Source of the DNA: Rostratula benghalensis | Lineage: Eukaryota; Chordata; Aves; Charadriiformes; Rostratulidae | Length of the DNA stretch: 64,000 nt | Assembly (NCBI GenBank): GCA_013399305.1 | Contig: VXAI01000117.1 | Span: forward strand, 842,356 to 906,355 | Reading direction: 5' to 3' | Shown here: piece after piece, positions 29,701 through 42,575 of the stretch | Numbering within the stretch: position 1 is the first letter of the stretch | Layout of the letters: the number at the start of each line of letters is the position of its first letter | Notes under the pieces: generated by a model | Told to the model about the DNA's origin: nothing | The model's database searches: none | Seen by the model: only the letters and a program-made list of their open reading frames with translations | Program-made: the position numbers and the translations under genes

Positions 29701-32700
29701 CTCAAACCCAGCCGGCTTTTTCTCGCAAGCAGAAGGAAACCCTTATCACAGCTGCCAGCGCTGGACTTGCTGTGTGAGAACAAAGGTTTTTGTCTCCCAG
29801 ATGAAGGCTGACCCTTCTTACCAAGTGGAATCAACTTGAACTCATCAAATTCTTTTAGACATGGCACAATCAGCCAGAACACAGGTCTACATACTGTTCT
29901 ATAAACACTCACACCACTGAACCAAGTGCAGTCCTGTCCTGTGCCAACCAGCACTCTCTCAGGCGCTACCCAGGCATTAGTGAGGGTCAGCATGGAGTAA
30001 AGATCATTCCTACAGTCAGGATGCTGCCGTTTTTAGAAAGGTTGGTGGTTTTCTCTCTACTCTGTTCTTGTGAGACCTCACCTGGAGTAGTGCATCCAGT
30101 TCTAGGCTCCCCAGTACAAGACAGACAAGAAAAACTCCACCTGGTGGAGCTGGTCCAGAGGAGGGCCACAGAAAATGATCAGAGGGCTGGAGCACCTCTT
30201 CTGTGAGGACAGCCTGAGAGAACTGGGAGAAGAGAAGGTGCCAGGCAGACATTGCAGTCTTTCAATACTTAAAGGGTCCTTACAAGAAAGATGGAGAGAG
30301 ACCTTTTACCAAGGTCTGTAGTGACAGGACAAGTGGCAATGAGTTTAAACTGAAAGGGAACAAATTTCAATTGGACATAAAGAAGAACATTTTTTTTTTT
30401 ACAATGAGGGTGGTGAGACACTGGAACGCATTGCCCAGAGAAGCTGTGGATGCCCCACCACTGGAAGTGTTCAGGGTCAGGTTGGATGGGGCTTTGAGTA
30501 ACCTAATCTAGTGAAAGATGTTCCTGCCCATGGCAGGAGGTTGGACTACATGATTTTGATTTTTGACGGTCCCTTTCAACCCAAAACATTCTACAATTCT
30601 ACATTTCTACGAGCTTAGATTTATGAACAGAAGCTATGCCCTGCCAGCTGGCCAAAGGATCAGAGAAAACAGATCTTGCCCCAATGGCAGAGGCAGCTCT
30701 ATAAAGTCCCCAACCCTTACCTGTGTGTATCTTGAGGTGTGTCCGTAAGTTGCTGGGATCACTGAAAGCTTTGCTACAGAAATCGCACTTGTGCGGCTTC
30801 ATGCCCATGTGGCCCATGAAGTGGACGTGGAGCTTGGAAGGGGAGATGAAAGCCTGGGGGCACATGGAGCACTTCCACTTCCTCTCCTTGCCGTGGCCTG
30901 GCCCGTGGCTGCTGCTGTGCCCCTGGCTGGGGAGTTGGCTGTGAATATGGCTGCTCAAATGGGCCTTGAAGTCCACGTAGGAAGTGCATTCCTTCCCACA
31001 GTGGCAGATGTGCACGTCCGGATGTTCGGGGACACCTTTGGGCACAAAAGCATCACTTCTTTTAATGAGGCAGAGCAAGGCCTAACAGAGCGTGATCCAC
31101 GTTAACACTCTGCCTGTGGTACTCAGCAAAGTCACCTGCAGAGATTTTTCACTCCTGTTTGTTCCTTTCAGCACTACTGCTTGCTTTTCAGTTCTTTTAG
31201 GTAGAGCATTTAAAATGTTTTGGGGGCTTTTTTGGGGGGGATAGGGGGGTGGGCAAGACTTTAGCATGGTTTTGAGCACAGCTCCACCAAACCTAAACTA
31301 TCACAAAGGCGGGAGAAGATAGGAACCCCTTCAGCCAGCAAAACTCCCTTAGCACCAGACGGATATGAGCAGAGGAAAACCAACCCTTTTTTCTTTTAAC
31401 CTGCAATCTTTTGCTCCTGAGCAGTGGAATTAGATAGTGAAATGTTTCTTTTAAATGACGATACCCCTGTAGTACCCTCAGAACTGAGAAGGAACATGAT
31501 GCACTCCCAAGGCACAGTGCCCTCAGATGGCACTAAAAGGGAATTCAAGCTGACTACACCCTGCAAAGCTAACAAAGAGGGGCAGTTACTTACCAAGCTG
31601 TCGTGAGTAGTCCCGACTGTAATAAAAGAGAAGCTCATGTTCAGGTGGGATGTCCCGAGAGGTGCAAAAGTAAATTTTTCCATCGTGAGGATAAGCTACC
31701 AGATTCTGCTCTTCCCGGTTCCTATCGCGATAATGAGAGTTATAAAAAAACAAGCCCCCCAGAAATAATGATTTTTTGAGAGAGGGGGAAAAAAAAAGGA
31801 AATGCCTATAAATAGGTAATGAGAGAACCTCAACACTTATCAGCACATTACGAAACCCTTTTGTGTCTGTCCCTTCTGTCCTTCTTTATTAAAGTATAGG
31901 AAAACTGGACCCTCAGAGCCAATCTGTTCCACCACCAGATACATGTTTTCACACTGCTGCAATACCTTGCTGAGAAAATTATTAACACACATTGGAGTGG
32001 GCTGAGAGAAGAGGGTTTACGATCTCTGAAGAAACTACAAAAATATATATATTTTTCACATTAAGCCCCTTCAGAAATAGAGAACGCATGAGGAAAAAAT
32101 AAGCATCAGTGAAGACCTAACGCAAAATTATCTTTAAAAGCAACTCTTGAAAAGAGTTTCCAAGCTGTGAATTATTCATACTGTTATAATTCTGTGATAA
32201 TTCTTCCGAAGCTGTATCTTGCACATGTTATTTCCTAGTATCTGAAACCAGCAAAACCTCTACCCCACTGCACTCAGGGATCAAGGATTAACTTCTTGAC
32301 TCCCGGATATGGGAGCAATAAAACTGAATTGCAGGGGAAACCTACTTTGGGTCATGGAGCCATAGGAAAGGTTCAGTCTTCTCAGTGGACCATACATGGA
32401 GCAATACTGCAGCCAGTCTGGATAGTTTGCATTGCAAGCTCTGGAAAGCCTGAAAAGGACAGCTCCTGCGAGCTGTAAGAGCTTGGAACTTAGCCAAAAG
32501 GACCCAGTGACACTTTGCCAATGAATATTAAAATCAAGAAGACAAATTAACATTGTCTTCACAAGTGTATCCAAAAGGAATGGGACAGAAGGAAGGCAGT
32601 AACAAGCTAGTATAAGCACAGTAAGCTAATGTAAGAACTTGGTTTAAAGCTTTTCAACAAGGGAAATAAAGTATGTGGACTGGTTTGGAGCAGTTTTACT

Positions 32701-35700
32701 ACAGCACGTGTACTGGTTCCCCCATAACATTCTCCAAGCACCACTGGGTGCTCTATTTCATTCTCCCCACCAGTCCAAGATGCCTAGATGACTCCTGAAG
32801 GTCCCTTGGTCTGAGTTCATTACCCGTCTGAGCAATCAGTGCAGCAGAGCACGTTTTCCAGCACAGCCTCCTATGAGCCTGCAGCTCAGACTCCAAGCTA
32901 CTCAGCACAGTGCAGGTGGTTCTCACCTGGCTTTGCGTACAAACATCATCCAGTTACATTCATTTTCATCAGTTGTAATGACGCAGAACTCCAGGACACC
33001 ATTGTGATAGATCTACCAGGAAAAACAAATGCAATCTTAGGACAAAACACAGCAACAAATGCAGTGAAAACCAGCTTCTTAAGTTAGGAGAGGATGTGTT
33101 TATCTAGAACAAGGCAGGAGGTCTACATTGCCATTGCCAAGACCACCCCTCTGTTCTTATTCCTTACTTTCCCCTTCACACAGGAATCTTGACCTCTCAG
33201 CACAGAAGGCTAGAAAAACTGATTATCAGCATCTTTCCTATACACCATGTTTAGCTCCCAGCAGAAATGGATTTGGCTGCTTTTCTTACCAGCCAAGTCT
33301 GGCAAATAATATCTAGGCAAACAGCACATGTTTTGTTTATACAGATCAATTTTACCTTCTCAACATGAAATGATGTGAAAAAGAATGCTTTAAAGCAGCT
33401 TTCCTACAACAAATTAATCACACACAAATTCTACCTGGGGGAACTTTCATTAATCAATGATACAAAACAAGCAAACAAGAGCTGCCTAGCAATTCACAGA
33501 ATCCCAGAATGACATGGGGTTGGAAGGGGCCTCTGGAGATCTAGTCCAACCTCCCTGCCAAAGCAGGTCCTCCCAGAGCAGGCTGCACACGACTCCAGAG
33601 ATGGAGACTCCACCACCTCTCTGGGCAGCCTGTTCCAGGGCTCTGCCACCCTTAAAGTGAAGAAGTTCCTCCTTGTGTTTAGATGGAGCTTCTTATGTAC
33701 AAGTTTGCAACCAGTGCCTCTTGTCCTCTCACTGGGCACCACTGAAAAAAGACTGGCCCCTTCCTCTTGACACCCACCCTGAAAGTATTTATAGCTGTTG
33801 ATCAGATCCCCCCTCAGCCTTCTCTTCTCCAGACTAAGAAGACCCAAGTGTCTCAGCCTTTCATTCATACACAACCTCTGTTCATTCATACACAACCTCT
33901 GCTACAACGCCACACCAATACTGGAAACCACATACAGCCCTTTAAAAGAAAAGGTATTAAAGAAGTTCATTGTACTTCAGGATTGATTACCAGCTTATTA
34001 CATGGCATACAGCTCTGCTATGCTGATACTGAGTATTAAAGAATGAAATTGCACTGATTTTCATTTTTGGCAGGGATGATAACATTAAAGCTGCTGTGCC
34101 ATGTGGTGGCTTTCACCAGATAAAGACAGGCCTGCAGACTGAGAGCCACAACAGCAACTGACCTTCCAGATGTGACTGGCTGCTTTGTCTGTCCAGTCGG
34201 CCACTTCCAGAGAATGGCTCTGCTGCCCGATCAAAGGTCCAAAACAAGTCCTTACAGGAATGGTTTCTCGTGTCCACACACCTATCAGCACACGACCAAG
34301 TTCTGCAGAAATCAATTATTTAAACAACTAATCATGCATAACAAAAAGGTGGGAGGTTTACGAGGTAACGCTCCAAGGGTAATATCTAGGCAAAAGATCA
34401 TCAAAGCTTCTACTTCACATATCAAACACACCTAAGGCAGAGACAAGAACCACCACCACCACATGACACTATTGGGAGCCGCTTTGCTTTAATTACAAAT
34501 ATTTATTTTGTTTGTCAAAAGCAAGTAATTTACTTTTTAGTAAGCTATAGAACTAAGATCCTAGACACTTGTACCAATTAAAGTTTTCATGGCACTTTCT
34601 GCAAAAGCAGAAAATACTAGTTTCAGTAACTACATTTTGCCTACCTAATCCCCAGGAATTTCCAGAATTGTTGCTGGACTTAAGCAGCTTCTGCATTTCT
34701 CCCCAGAGGCAGCTGCATTTCTGTCATGGGCAGAGGGATTCCTGCATGTATATTATTTATTATTAAACATTCATATATATTTATATAGGTCTACATGAAT
34801 ACACTGAATAGCCTTTAGGAATGAACTGGAAACTAGTGCAGTTTAAAAAGAACAGATGTAATCTACTCTCAACAAGCAGCATTGCTAAGCAAGCCAATAA
34901 TCACATTCTTCTCTAGCCTTCAGATCCTTAGGGTATTGCACTGTACTCTTCGATTTCCAGGTGACAATGGCTTGACAGAGTAACAAGGTCCACATCCAAT
35001 GATAAGGTCACAGTCTACATACCAAATGTAAATGGGAAGAGGGAAAGGAAAAAAAAAACCCACCAAAAGAGGCACTTGTGATTAATTCTCTAATGAGACT
35101 ATCCAGAAGACCCACGGGTAGCAAACCAAGGTAATGAACAAGCAGACAGAAATCTCTTACATTATTTCTAATTGTTACCTTTCCCCGAAATCCAATTGCT
35201 GACAAGTCCTTATCAAATCTGTGCCTGGCCTGTTTAGCACACAATAAAAACAAACACCATACCTTGCTTGTGATTGACTTTATTAAGTGTTTCAGTAATG
35301 CTCCGTGGCAGCACCCCTAGAGTCCAGCTGAAGTCTAAGCAGTAACCAGAGAACAAGAATCTCTTGCACAATGTAAGTCAGGGCAATTACAGAAGAGGGA
35401 ACCACCTCTCTATTGCAGCATTTCTTTCCCACATTAAATTCCCTATGGTTTTTTTGATTTCAGGCAATGACAGCATTTCAAACAGCCTCACAGAAATGTA
35501 TGGAAATCTGATCCTTACCCGCTTCAGCTCCCATGATAGACTGCCGGAGGACAAGCTGTTTAGGGAGAGAAAGCCTGGCTCGGCTCTCTATAGGGGCGTC
35601 AGGGACAAAGGTGACAGGCCCATGATCTGGGCAGTCTGATGGATATGCCTTGTCACACAGCGTGCACCCTGCAGAGAGGGGAAGGGATGACAGGGATTAA

Positions 35701-38700
35701 AAAGATGCAACAACCCCCATGGTGCAATCAGCCCCCTGCCAGTACATTTCAACTCAGCTCCCGGCATAGGCTGCTTCTACCTGGTTTAACTCGTCTACTC
35801 TACTAACTTTTACTCAAAAGAACATAAACCACACAATCAGACTGGCACCAATATACAGGTCACTGTCCCTATCTAATTCAGATCAAATATGATGATCTCC
35901 ACCTGCCTTCCTCATGATAACTTAATTGTTTAGACTCTAGGCTATCCCTACGGGGCAATCTAGCAATGGGACAGAGTCCATTCCTCATCAAAACTACTAC
36001 AAAACTGACGGTATTCTCCCCAGAGCCGGCAGTAATGCTAGTTATGGAAAAGCCATTTTTGCTCTGATAGCAGATGAATTGATTTTATTGGCAAAAAAAT
36101 CCAATATACTGAACCAAGCACTTTCTAACTGGTTATGTTTTTGGAATTTACCAACAGAAGAGTCTTCTTGCATATGAAATCTCAAGGATATTCACATAAC
36201 GGATCAGTAAGGTCTTCTTTCTAAAATTTTTCTAAATTGAACCCACAAATCCCCTTATCTCCATTTAAATTCAGACAATGTGCAAATCTTCACAGCACCA
36301 AAACCTGACCTCACGGCTGGTTTTGAAGGACCTGCTTCAATAAACTCATAAACTACACCTCTACGGGATAGAACAAAAACAAAAGCTCCAGAGGAATCAG
36401 TAGCATCGCTTTCCCAATCTGTCATTCAGCATAAGTACTGCTGAAAATAAACCACTGAAAGCCTTCAGTCTAATAAATTTGGGGAAAATTACAGCATAAA
36501 ATACCCTTATCTAGAAAAACTATGTCATTTTAATTTTCTATGACTAGAGTAACCAACATCTACTCAGCAACCACTCTCCTGATAAATCATTCTTCTTCTG
36601 AAGGAAGATGCTCAGCTAATTAAGTGAATCTCCTACAAAGACCTTCTTTGGCTTCTTGATGGCCCAACTCCAATATAAAAGATCTACCACAGAAGCAGTC
36701 TTTGGCAGGTATAAACAGCATCTCCAGTGCTATTTGTTTGAAGATATTTTTAAGACAAACATCAGGGTACCAGACTCTGACCCCATACAAAATACAGTTC
36801 AAGAAATTATACATTTAAGGTAAGAAGGTACTCAGAAAATTATTAGGTAGAGCCCATATGAGAATGGTTTCATGTGCACAGATGACATATAGGTGTACAG
36901 CAATGACAACAACCAGACCTGAGTGATGAGAAACACTATCTAGAACAGTTGTTTTTAAGCATTACCTAGCACACACACTCCATGTATGTGGACTAGCCTC
37001 AGGGAGAGGCAAAGAGGAAGAAAAGCAAGTTCTAGGTATGTGGTACTACAACCTAGAAAGGTTTAGGATTCATACATTTTTAAGAAGTTGAAAAAAAAGA
37101 TTTCTGCATTCTACAGGGAGCGAAAGACACCATTTCCTTCCCATTTCTGTCCTTGCCAAATAATGAAACAGAAAAAAAAAAATAAAAACCACAGTGATTA
37201 GTTCTTCCATTTGTGTACCCAGAACTTTAAGCAAAGGTGATGCAAAAAAAGGGCTACTTAAAAGTTTCACAAACATTTAGGGCTCTACCAGAGGCACACT
37301 TTTTTCTGCCCGCTTAGGAACAGCATAAAAAGTTCCCTGATTACTGCTTTCTCATTGAGGAAACAGCACCAAGGGGCTCTAAAACAACTCCTCCTCCTTG
37401 CTGTCACCTGTCTGGACACAAAATCATGTTTTATTCAGGAGAAGTTTAAAAACAACAACAAAAAGTTGAAATTTAAACCTTCCTAACTCAAAGACCTATT
37501 TTGAAAATCACATGAAAGCACTAGGTATGCAAAAGCCACTATAACATCCTATCAATGGGCAACATCACCTGGGAAACAGCTTAGGACTGCCTTAAGTACA
37601 GTGACAATAGCTGGCACATCAAATCTCACGTAGGTGAATAAGAGAAATGATTTAACCACAAGCATGTTGGGTATCATAGCATTTTGCTCATTATTTTTTC
37701 AACATGCAACTGATGCTTGTAAGAATTTCTGAGTGCATCAACTGTACAACTCTTCCTCCGGGAGTTGTAAATTCATCATAGTCCCACAACCACTCTTTTT
37801 AAAGTTATATCGTATCCCACACAATGGAAGGTTCAAATCAAACATCTGACTAGACACTTTGCACTTAACTGCACCTCTTCCATTGCTAACCACGGCAATA
37901 TTTCTTTCCCTTTCTTAAAAAATATTCAGCAGGCAAGAGCTGCTCATAAGGCTCTGGCAGGTGTAAGGCCAGATTGGATGTAAAAGCAGCGCTCTGCAAC
38001 GCTACCACAACTAAGAACACTGAGTATAAACCTGGCCTTACACTTCAGTGGCAGGAAGCCAGACATGCTGCAAGTGAAAATTCAAGTTTCTGTCCCAGCA
38101 AACGAGAACTTCACAGTTCTCAAACACGACTCCTTGAACGGTGACATCCCGTGCTCCTCTCTTCCTAGGAGATCAGCTAACCTCTGGACTAAAGTCCTTT
38201 GATGACAATAATTAGAAACATTAAATTTTTTCCTCCTTTTCTGCACTTTTTTTCCCAGCAGGTCCCATTGAGGACAACATTTTCATGATGATTATTTGTG
38301 GTTTAATAAAAATTTTGCAAAATCACATTAACATCATACTCAACAACTATACCCACTCTACAATACGTATGCTTGAGCTGGTGTTTGTTGATCTTTTTTT
38401 TTAAAGGAAGGAGAAAGGTAATTTGTGACATAACTTTAAAAAACAAAAGTCTCATTGCAAAGGATAATATCGGCATATCCACAAAAGGCAAGAGGTTCAT
38501 AAAGAACGCAGCTGCCAACCTCAAGGACACATGGGAGATGCATACAAAGAGAACGAAACGTCATCATCATATTATGTCTACTTCCAGCTAGGTTAATCTG
38601 CCATTGCAAGCGTTCCAGCTTTCGTGGACTCCTTAAGTAGCTAAGTTTCTTTCCCCAGCAATCTGTAAAACTAGCAACAGGAGTCCTGTCATCTCACCAC

Positions 38701-41700
38701 ACAACAGCTCCATAACAAACCCTACCCCCAAAAAACCAGGAAGTGCCCACTCACATATGGTAAACAAGGTTGCCATGTTCTCCTTGTTGGAATTGGAGTC
38801 TTCCATTTGCAGCGAGGATGGTACGAAGGCAAGATTGTCAGCAGACACATCCACGTGACTTGGCCCCATGGCTACTTCCTGGTTCATGGAAGACACTGCC
38901 ACTGGCTCAAGGCTGAGGCCCACTTCATGCAAGGCTACCGAGTCCAGGGAAGCTAGGTTGTGTGAGGTAGAGAGCGCCACACTCACGGAGTTGGTGCTCA
39001 TGGCCACAGTATGAATGGAGTCATTTAGTGTGCTGTCCGATATTCCTGTCACCCGCCCAGCGATGTGGTCGGGCTCCATGACGACAGGGAGTTCCAAAGT
39101 GCTACTGTGAATGGGAATGACGCCGCCGTGTCCCACAGCGTCCGATGTCAAGTTATTCCCCACCGTGTCTACGGCTAGAGGTTCGTGGCTCTGGGAGCCA
39201 TTCGGGATCTGGGAATGATCCCCGGCTACATCATCCATCGTAAGTTCTTCTGTCATCCCATCTGTAGAGATGGGGCTGGTTACCCTCGAAACACTCTCCA
39301 TAGTGATTGTAGTATCCAGTGCTACCTCGTGGCTGTCACTGGGATGCAGATTTTGAGCACCATGCGTGTTCACTGAGCGGGAGTCCATGGTGACAATCCC
39401 TGGTTCCAGCCCCACAGCTCCACTGGGCTGGTAGGGATCTAGGGCCGAGGGATTGCTGGGGACTGACAATGCTGGATTGCTGTCAACATTTATAGTGTTG
39501 GGATGGATGTACTGAGGTGGAGGTCTGTCGGCCAAGTAAGATAAGATACCTGATAGAATAAGAGGGGGGAAAAAAGAAGAGAGTGAGATGAGGTCAGTTT
39601 TCAAAACTTGGACAAAAATACCCCATCATCGCAGCATAGCACATTAAGACCTAGATCCCTGAAGACGTGCTCTTTGCATTATGCCCAATTAAAAACCACT
39701 AATTCTAAAACATGGCTCCCAAACATACACAAACGCAAAGCTCCTGTCAGAGTATCATTCGACAACAAACACAGAGCTTTCGTCCAACACAGCAAGTCTC
39801 TAGTTATTTGTCAAACTCTGAACAGCCAAGTTTCTGGCAGCATCTAACCCAGGCTCCCCAGTACAGAGACTAAATCACAAAGAGGGTCTTCATATTTTAG
39901 GCATAATTTTTCATTCTCAAAAAGTAAGCTTACAAAGGAGAAGGACTGCTAGCGGAATGTAACATTTGATAATCCCTCATTCATCTTTGCTATGAGAAGT
40001 AGAAACAGTTTGCCAGGATACAGCCTTTTTGCTTTGGTATTTTAATTTTAACAATGATTACTTCCTTCCTCTAAGACTAAGTGACACGACTGTCCATCTC
40101 TGAGACCACCCACTGCAATTCTGAAGGACCATGATCGGGTATTGTGAGTCATCTGCTGTCTTTCCTTAGGTGAAAAGTATGTTTTTTCCTAAAACAATAG
40201 CCCAGATAAATTTAAATCATAAGCCCTAAGATCTTTCCTAGCAGTTCTGGAAAGACCCTCAGTGTCAAACAACCTTGGAACTTAAGATTCAAAGAAACAC
40301 TAACCTGCATTTACATACTACAAACTTCTCTTGTAGGACAAAGCTGAAAAAAAACCTCTTTGGAGGAAATACATCAACACATTCAAGTAAACAGTACTTC
40401 CAGTGGAGACCGAGACAGATTTTGCAGATTCTGCAAGATCTGAGTCAGCACGTTTCTTTTTGGCCTTGAACGCTATCAGCCATTTGTTTTGTAAAACTTT
40501 TCCACTCAAACATGTCCGTTACTATGAGCATGCAAGCAGGTCTAGTCTTTCTGCAATATAACCCCATTAAAAATGGCTAAGCCAAGAAACGGACAGCTTA
40601 ATTTAATCAGCTGTATCAAATATTTCTGCATGCTATTCTCCCCCGTGGCTTGAACAAGGAGGATCCTTGAAGGCAATAAGATGACTGACAGAAGAGTCCC
40701 AGACTAAACATTAAGCAGACTAGAAAAAAACCCAACACATTTCTGCATAAATTATTCCAGCTCAGAGGAATGGAAAATACCTTCATTTCTCAAAAGCAGT
40801 TTTGCCTTCTCTACTCTTCCCAAAAAATGGACAGGCATGTAATGGAGTTGGAAAGGATACTCCTAAGCAGCTGGCATGTTCAGCCAACAGACATTGGGTA
40901 GTCAATGTGATCCAAGCTACCATATTTCTTTTCCTAACCTAGGCTGATCTGCCCCCTCCCACACTGTCAATCTTAGCTACAAAACAAAACAAGGGCTTAA
41001 AGCTTGAATTTCTGCACCTTCATATACTAACATGTAAAATTCTACATTTATATTCTAAAACACAGATGAGAGAGGAATCAAGATGGAAATCAGTATGTTA
41101 GGCTTTTGGAAACCAACCTTGAACAAAAATTAAGAAAAAATATGCCATGGACTAAGGAGATGGAAAAGAGCATGAACTCCTCAGCTGATGGCTTGCTCTT
41201 TTTCAGCTTTGAACTACTGTAGCCTACCATCACACACATATCAAGCACTGCTTCAGGCTACAGAAAAAAACCCGAACAAACCAAGAAACGAAAACTAGCA
41301 GTTTTAAGACTAAAGCAATTTAAGATAAAAACCCAAGCATTATTTGTTTTCCGTTAATCCTACAAACAAAGCAGCAGAAGGAGTGACTGGAGGTTCGGTT
41401 TAAGTAGCAAAGACCCTGAAATTCTCTTCAGATACATACATAGAAACAAGAGACCTAAAAATAAAGGTGTGTAAATGACAAAACAAGCTCCAGGCAAATT
41501 TGCAGCTCTGCAAAACGGGCAGTCTTGCCCGCTTTGGGACAGAAACAGATTGCTCTTAAAACAACTTCTCCCTCTGTTCCCATCCTTCAGCACCAGACCA
41601 CTTACCAGGTAGAATGTGTCTGAAATAGCTGCTCTCCAGGTGAGGGTATGGTGGCGGAGGTAGGGTGTAGTTTCTCTCTGGTATACCACACATCACGCCT

Positions 41701-42574
41701 CGATCCCCAATACCCATTGGGAGCATCAGAGACAGAGCAGAGGGCAAGGAAGTCAAGGAGGGGCCCAAGTTTGGAATTGCAACAGGCAAGCCTGCAAAAA
41801 AAAAAGTCCATTTAAATGCAATGGTACTACTTGAGCTTATGAACACACAAGCTAACAAAGAGGTTACTGGTTCCTCAGGAGTCCTCTATGCAAGTATGGT
41901 ATGGTACTGTGAAAGTAAGGTGGCAAGCTTCAAAGAAAGGATCACAGTTATCACAGCACTAAGAGGCATGCCTAAATGTGGCTAGATCTTTTTTGGATAC
42001 ATTACACAGGGCCCACTTCTACTTTACAATTGTAATGGACTTTTGCCTCTGTAACATCCCTGAACAAAAGAACTCAGAAAACAATTTTCCTTTAGAGGTG
42101 AAAAATCATTATTTTCACCTGGGTGAAGATAGGCACAGTTGGAGACACATTTGCAGCTCCAGTTCATATTTCAAAGGATTCTACTACCACCCACCCACGC
42201 ACAGTGCAAACCATTTCGTTAGCACAAAATGACACTCCCATTAAGGCATAAGCATAGTAAGCATACGTTCCTTTTGCTTTGCCCACATTAAGTAATGGTT
42301 TATGGTCTGCCTCTCCCCAATTCTACATCACATCATTACTTGCTAAAGACATGCCTTGCTATCAGGGCAAGCACTGCTACCCAGTCAGGAACGTTCCCGT
42401 GACAGTAAAGTAATACCCATTGTGGGAGCTTCTCCCATTACCTGGTGCTGGTATGGCGTTGTGAGTGGGGGATGCTGCCAATCCCAAGTGACTCCCTGAG
42501 ACCGGCAGGGCATTGCTCACAGAGGATGAGGTCAGCTGGTCCATCCCTACAGGACTCAGGTTCATTTCATTCAT
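26399..42574 (-). CDS. PRDM4: PRDM4, PR domain zinc finger protein 4, 10 coding exons
   Basis: PRDM4 (SC-1, PFM1) is a nuclear PR/SET-domain C2H2 transcription factor linked to p75 neurotrophin-receptor signalling and cell-cycle repression. Minus-strand coding exons, 5' to 3': 42574-42442, 41791-41606, 39549-38755, 35668-35519, 34281-34163, 33012-32927, 31721-31594, 31035-30721, 28264-28096, 26708-26399. Junctions are GT-AG and in phase; the total of 2391 nt gives 796 residues, against 801 in human. Order of parts: Pro/Ser-rich N-terminus (1-106), long Ser/Thr/Val/acidic region (107-371), a zinc knuckle beginning WCTLC (about 372-390), the PR domain (about 405-530, with [13 protein letters not shown] and LLFYYSRDY), then an atypical finger and six C2H2-type fingers (about 533-745; the last ends in Cys). 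The tail is Glu-rich. The start is the first Met of the conserved [10 protein letters not shown]; the human N-terminal MHHR is not available in this sequence. Confidence 0.97.
28096..28264 (-). CDS. PRDM4: PRDM4 coding exon 9 (two zinc fingers)
   Basis: Encodes [20 protein letters not shown] and [20 protein letters not shown], joined by the classic finger linker HTGEK. Acceptor is cccag and donor is GCA|GTAAGT. Confidence 0.96.
30055..30605 (+). mobile_element. CR1 LINE fragment in PRDM4 intron
   Basis: The plus strand carries the CR1 ORF2 tail spread over broken frames: [14 protein letters not shown], agaggagggccacagaaaat, gtgagacactggaacgcatt, and the 3' end ggtccctttcaacccaaaac attctac. 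It is antisense to PRDM4 and ends about 115 bp before the PRDM4 donor at 30720. Confidence 0.92.
30721..31035 (-). CDS. PRDM4: PRDM4 coding exon 8 (zinc fingers 1-3)
   Basis: Encodes [20 protein letters not shown] (atypical finger), a His/Ser/Gly-rich linker, [20 protein letters not shown] and [20 protein letters not shown]. The acceptor ccaaag is weak. Donor is CAG|GTAAGG. Confidence 0.96.
31594..31721 (-). CDS. PRDM4: PRDM4 coding exon 7 (PR domain end)
   Basis: Encodes [20 protein letters not shown] then [20 protein letters not shown] and RQL. The acceptor cgatag has a poor pyrimidine tract. Donor is TTG|GTAAGT. Confidence 0.95.
32927..33012 (-). CDS. PRDM4: PRDM4 coding exon 6 (PR domain)
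   Basis: Encodes [20 protein letters not shown] then WMMFVRKA. Acceptor is ggtag and donor is CAG|GTGAGA. Two bases carry over. Confidence 0.96.
33494..33862 (-). mobile_element. CR1 LINE 3' fragment in PRDM4 intron
   Basis: The minus strand encodes [40 protein letters not shown] and [18 protein letters not shown], followed by the CR1 3' UTR ending at plus-strand cacagaatcccagaatgaca. It lies in the same orientation as PRDM4. Confidence 0.94.
33860..33901. repeat. 21-bp perfect tandem duplication at CR1 edge
   Basis: The unit ttcattcatacacaacctct plus g is repeated twice exactly, starting where CR1 homology ends. The position suggests slippage, or duplication at the 5' truncation point. Confidence 0.85.
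34163..34281 (-). CDS. PRDM4: PRDM4 coding exon 5 (PR domain start)
   Basis: Encodes [20 protein letters not shown] then [21 protein letters not shown] chose the acceptor gatag at 34282-34283 because it gives the human-like length. A second in-frame acceptor ctgcag lies 21 nt upstream and would start the exon at 34302. Donor is AAG|GTCAGT. Confidence 0.9.
35519..35668 (-). CDS. PRDM4: PRDM4 coding exon 4 (zinc knuckle)
   Basis: Encodes [20 protein letters not shown], a CxxC...CxxH knuckle preceding the PR domain, then [20 protein letters not shown]. Donor is CGG|GTAAGG. One base carries over. Confidence 0.95.
38755..39549 (-). CDS. PRDM4: PRDM4 coding exon 3 (large exon)
   Basis: A 795-nt exon starting [20 protein letters not shown] and ending [13 protein letters not shown]. 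It is rich in Ser, Thr, Val, Asp and His with no folded domain that I recognise, and is strongly collinear with human. Acceptor is atcag and donor is TAT|GTGAGT. Confidence 0.97.
41606..41791 (-). CDS. PRDM4: PRDM4 coding exon 2
   Basis: Encodes [20 protein letters not shown] through [20 protein letters not shown] to the HILPG junction, proline-rich and very close to human. Acceptor is ttgcag and donor is CTG|GTAAGT. Confidence 0.96.
42442..42574 (-). CDS. PRDM4: PRDM4 first coding exon
   Basis: The acceptor CCCAG is followed by A and then ATG at 42574-42572. It encodes [20 protein letters not shown] and a Ser/Ala-rich continuation to IPAPG. The -3 base is A, a favourable start context. Donor is CAG|GTAATG. 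Confidence 0.95.
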
Positions 42575-42575
42575 T

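Larger units (their letters stand above)
26709..42441. other. PRDM4 introns between coding exons: contents
   Basis: Two CR1 copies are present (30055-30605 in the intron 28265-30720, and 33494-33862 in the intron 33013-34162). The large introns 35669-38754 and 39550-41605 show no recognisable gene, RNA or transposon. They are moderately A/T-rich, with scattered homopolymers. Confidence 0.5.

Noticed and set aside
33494..33895. 133-residue minus-strand frame
   Set aside because: CR1 ORF remnant joined to the 21-bp duplication, which supplies the Met codons.
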